A stretch of 64,000 nt of DNA, from contig OY987299.1 of assembly GCA_963920635.1 (NCBI GenBank), positions 118,421,373 to 118,485,372 on the forward strand, in the 5' to 3' direction. A program made the position numbers and the translations under genes. How positions within the stretch are numbered: position 1 is the first letter of the stretch; the number at the start of each line of letters is the position of its first letter. Of this stretch, positions 63,239-64,000 are shown in pieces. The notes beneath the pieces are model-generated. The model was not told where the DNA came from. It did not search any database and saw nothing but the letters and a program-made list of their open reading frames with translations. This DNA is from Pseudeuparius sepicola (lineage: Eukaryota; Arthropoda; Insecta; Coleoptera; Anthribidae).

Positions 63239-63358
63239 TGTACCTCGGCACTGAAGATCTTTTTATGACTCATGTGGTTTATTTGCCTCGGCCAGAGGCC
63301 TCAGCAACTAAACTCCACATGAGTCATAAAAAGTTGAACTTCAGTGCCTTGGTACATA
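63239..63358. repeat. near-perfect hairpin of about 120 bp
   Basis: TGTACCTCGGCACTGAAG then TTTTTATGACTCATGTGG pairs with CCACATGAGTCATAAAAA then TTCAGTGCCTTGGTACA, with a GGCCAGAGGCC-containing loop. A palindromic MITE or hairpin-forming unit. Confidence 0.85.
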
Positions 63359-64000
63359 AATAACTATTTCGTTGTACAGGTCGTTAAAGTTAGTATTTTG
63401 TAAAAATATTTTCTTGATATCTTCTAAAATAAGTGAGCTACATTAATAAAATTCGGAGAATTTTTTAGGGCTACAATATCTATAATTGCAGTAAGGTAAG
63501 GAATTTCATTATTATTCAGTGACGGAGGTACCAGGGGTGAGCTAACCTTTTTTTTTAACAAAAATTTACCTTTTCATGCCTACAGTAAATGTTTATTTTA
63601 ATTCTAATAAGGAAAAAGCGCTCATAGAGATTTGTCTAAGTAAGCAGTTTTTCTAAAAAAATGTTTCAAAAAATAGATGGCAAGGGTAAAATGAGAGTAA
63701 AATGAAATATAAAAAGTCGAAATTGACTTGAGTCGTCTAGTGCCATTATTTTGTTCTCAAAGTATTTGTTATTGGTATGAAACTTCAAATAATTTAGCGT
63801 GTATCGAGCTACATCGCTTTTTCAGCATTTTAAGTACGCTACACGTACAGGGTGTCCCAGTTAAGACGTTACGAGCGGTAATTCCTATGATAAATAATTG
63901 GTGTGGTTCAAAAACTAAACTTGTGTAGTTTTTCCAAGAAAAGTTTTCACAAAATAACCGACTTTTTTTTTAAATCTAGATGGCCACTTTTTTGTCTTTT

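Larger units (their letters stand above)
61620..64000. other. perlecan intron upstream of the first visible exon
   Basis: Besides the MITE at 61958-62370 and the hairpin at 63239-63358, no exon, promoter or gene is recognised. A TACAGGGTGTCCCAGTTAAG end at 63845 probably marks the start of another foldback element running past the window edge. Confidence 0.5.

Overview
This window is animal, almost certainly insect, nuclear DNA. It is AT-rich, has large introns packed with transposons, and has no bacterial-style gene packing. Nearly all of it is one gene on the minus strand, the insect perlecan gene (trol of Drosophila, HSPG2 of vertebrates), which encodes the large basement-membrane heparan sulfate proteoglycan core protein. 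The insect order cannot be fixed from this sequence alone.

I could place 35 coding exons between 61619 and 4435. They total 8712 nt (2904 codons), every junction uses GT/AG, and every intron phase matches its neighbour. In transcript order they encode four LDL-receptor class A (LDLa) repeats (61.6-54.5 kb), a short linker, Ig1 (52.6 kb), a linker, three more LDLa repeats (50.0-49.6 kb), Ig2 fused to the first laminin IV (LamB) module (49.5-48.5 kb), and a compact laminin-EGF/LamB block carrying LamB2 and LamB3 (48.4-43.7 kb). A long Ig array follows (39.6-13.4 kb). After it come a single LDLa exon (9.9 kb), two more Ig domains (5.6-4.8 kb) and the first laminin G domain (4.9-4.4 kb). Both ends of the gene lie outside the window: the N-terminus above 64000 and the remaining laminin G/EGF modules below 1.

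The introns hold a dense collection of mobile DNA. On the left edge is a plus-strand BEL/Pao LTR retrotransposon (pol 3' part plus 3' LTR), inserted into an older repeat that has a second copy at 44.6-46.4 kb. At least seven elements have exact 8-bp target duplications, and six of these share TAG...CTA ends. Several carry internal arrays of an element-specific palindrome (ATCGAT, AACCGGTT, TTCGAA, GGGAATATTCCC, AACGTT). Other elements are a TTAA-flanked piggyBac-like element nested in one of these, several TA-flanked CAGTGTG/CAGGGTG foldback elements, and a SINE-like family ending in an ATT tail. Two THAP zinc-finger gene remnants occur, one with an intact two-exon THAP domain inside a transposon at 36.2-38.5 kb. 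The sharpest nesting is a TA-flanked element (54956-58070) holding a hAT element (56487-57815) that itself holds another inverted-repeat element.

No tRNA, rRNA, CRISPR, operon or host promoter is visible; the perlecan promoters lie outside the window.
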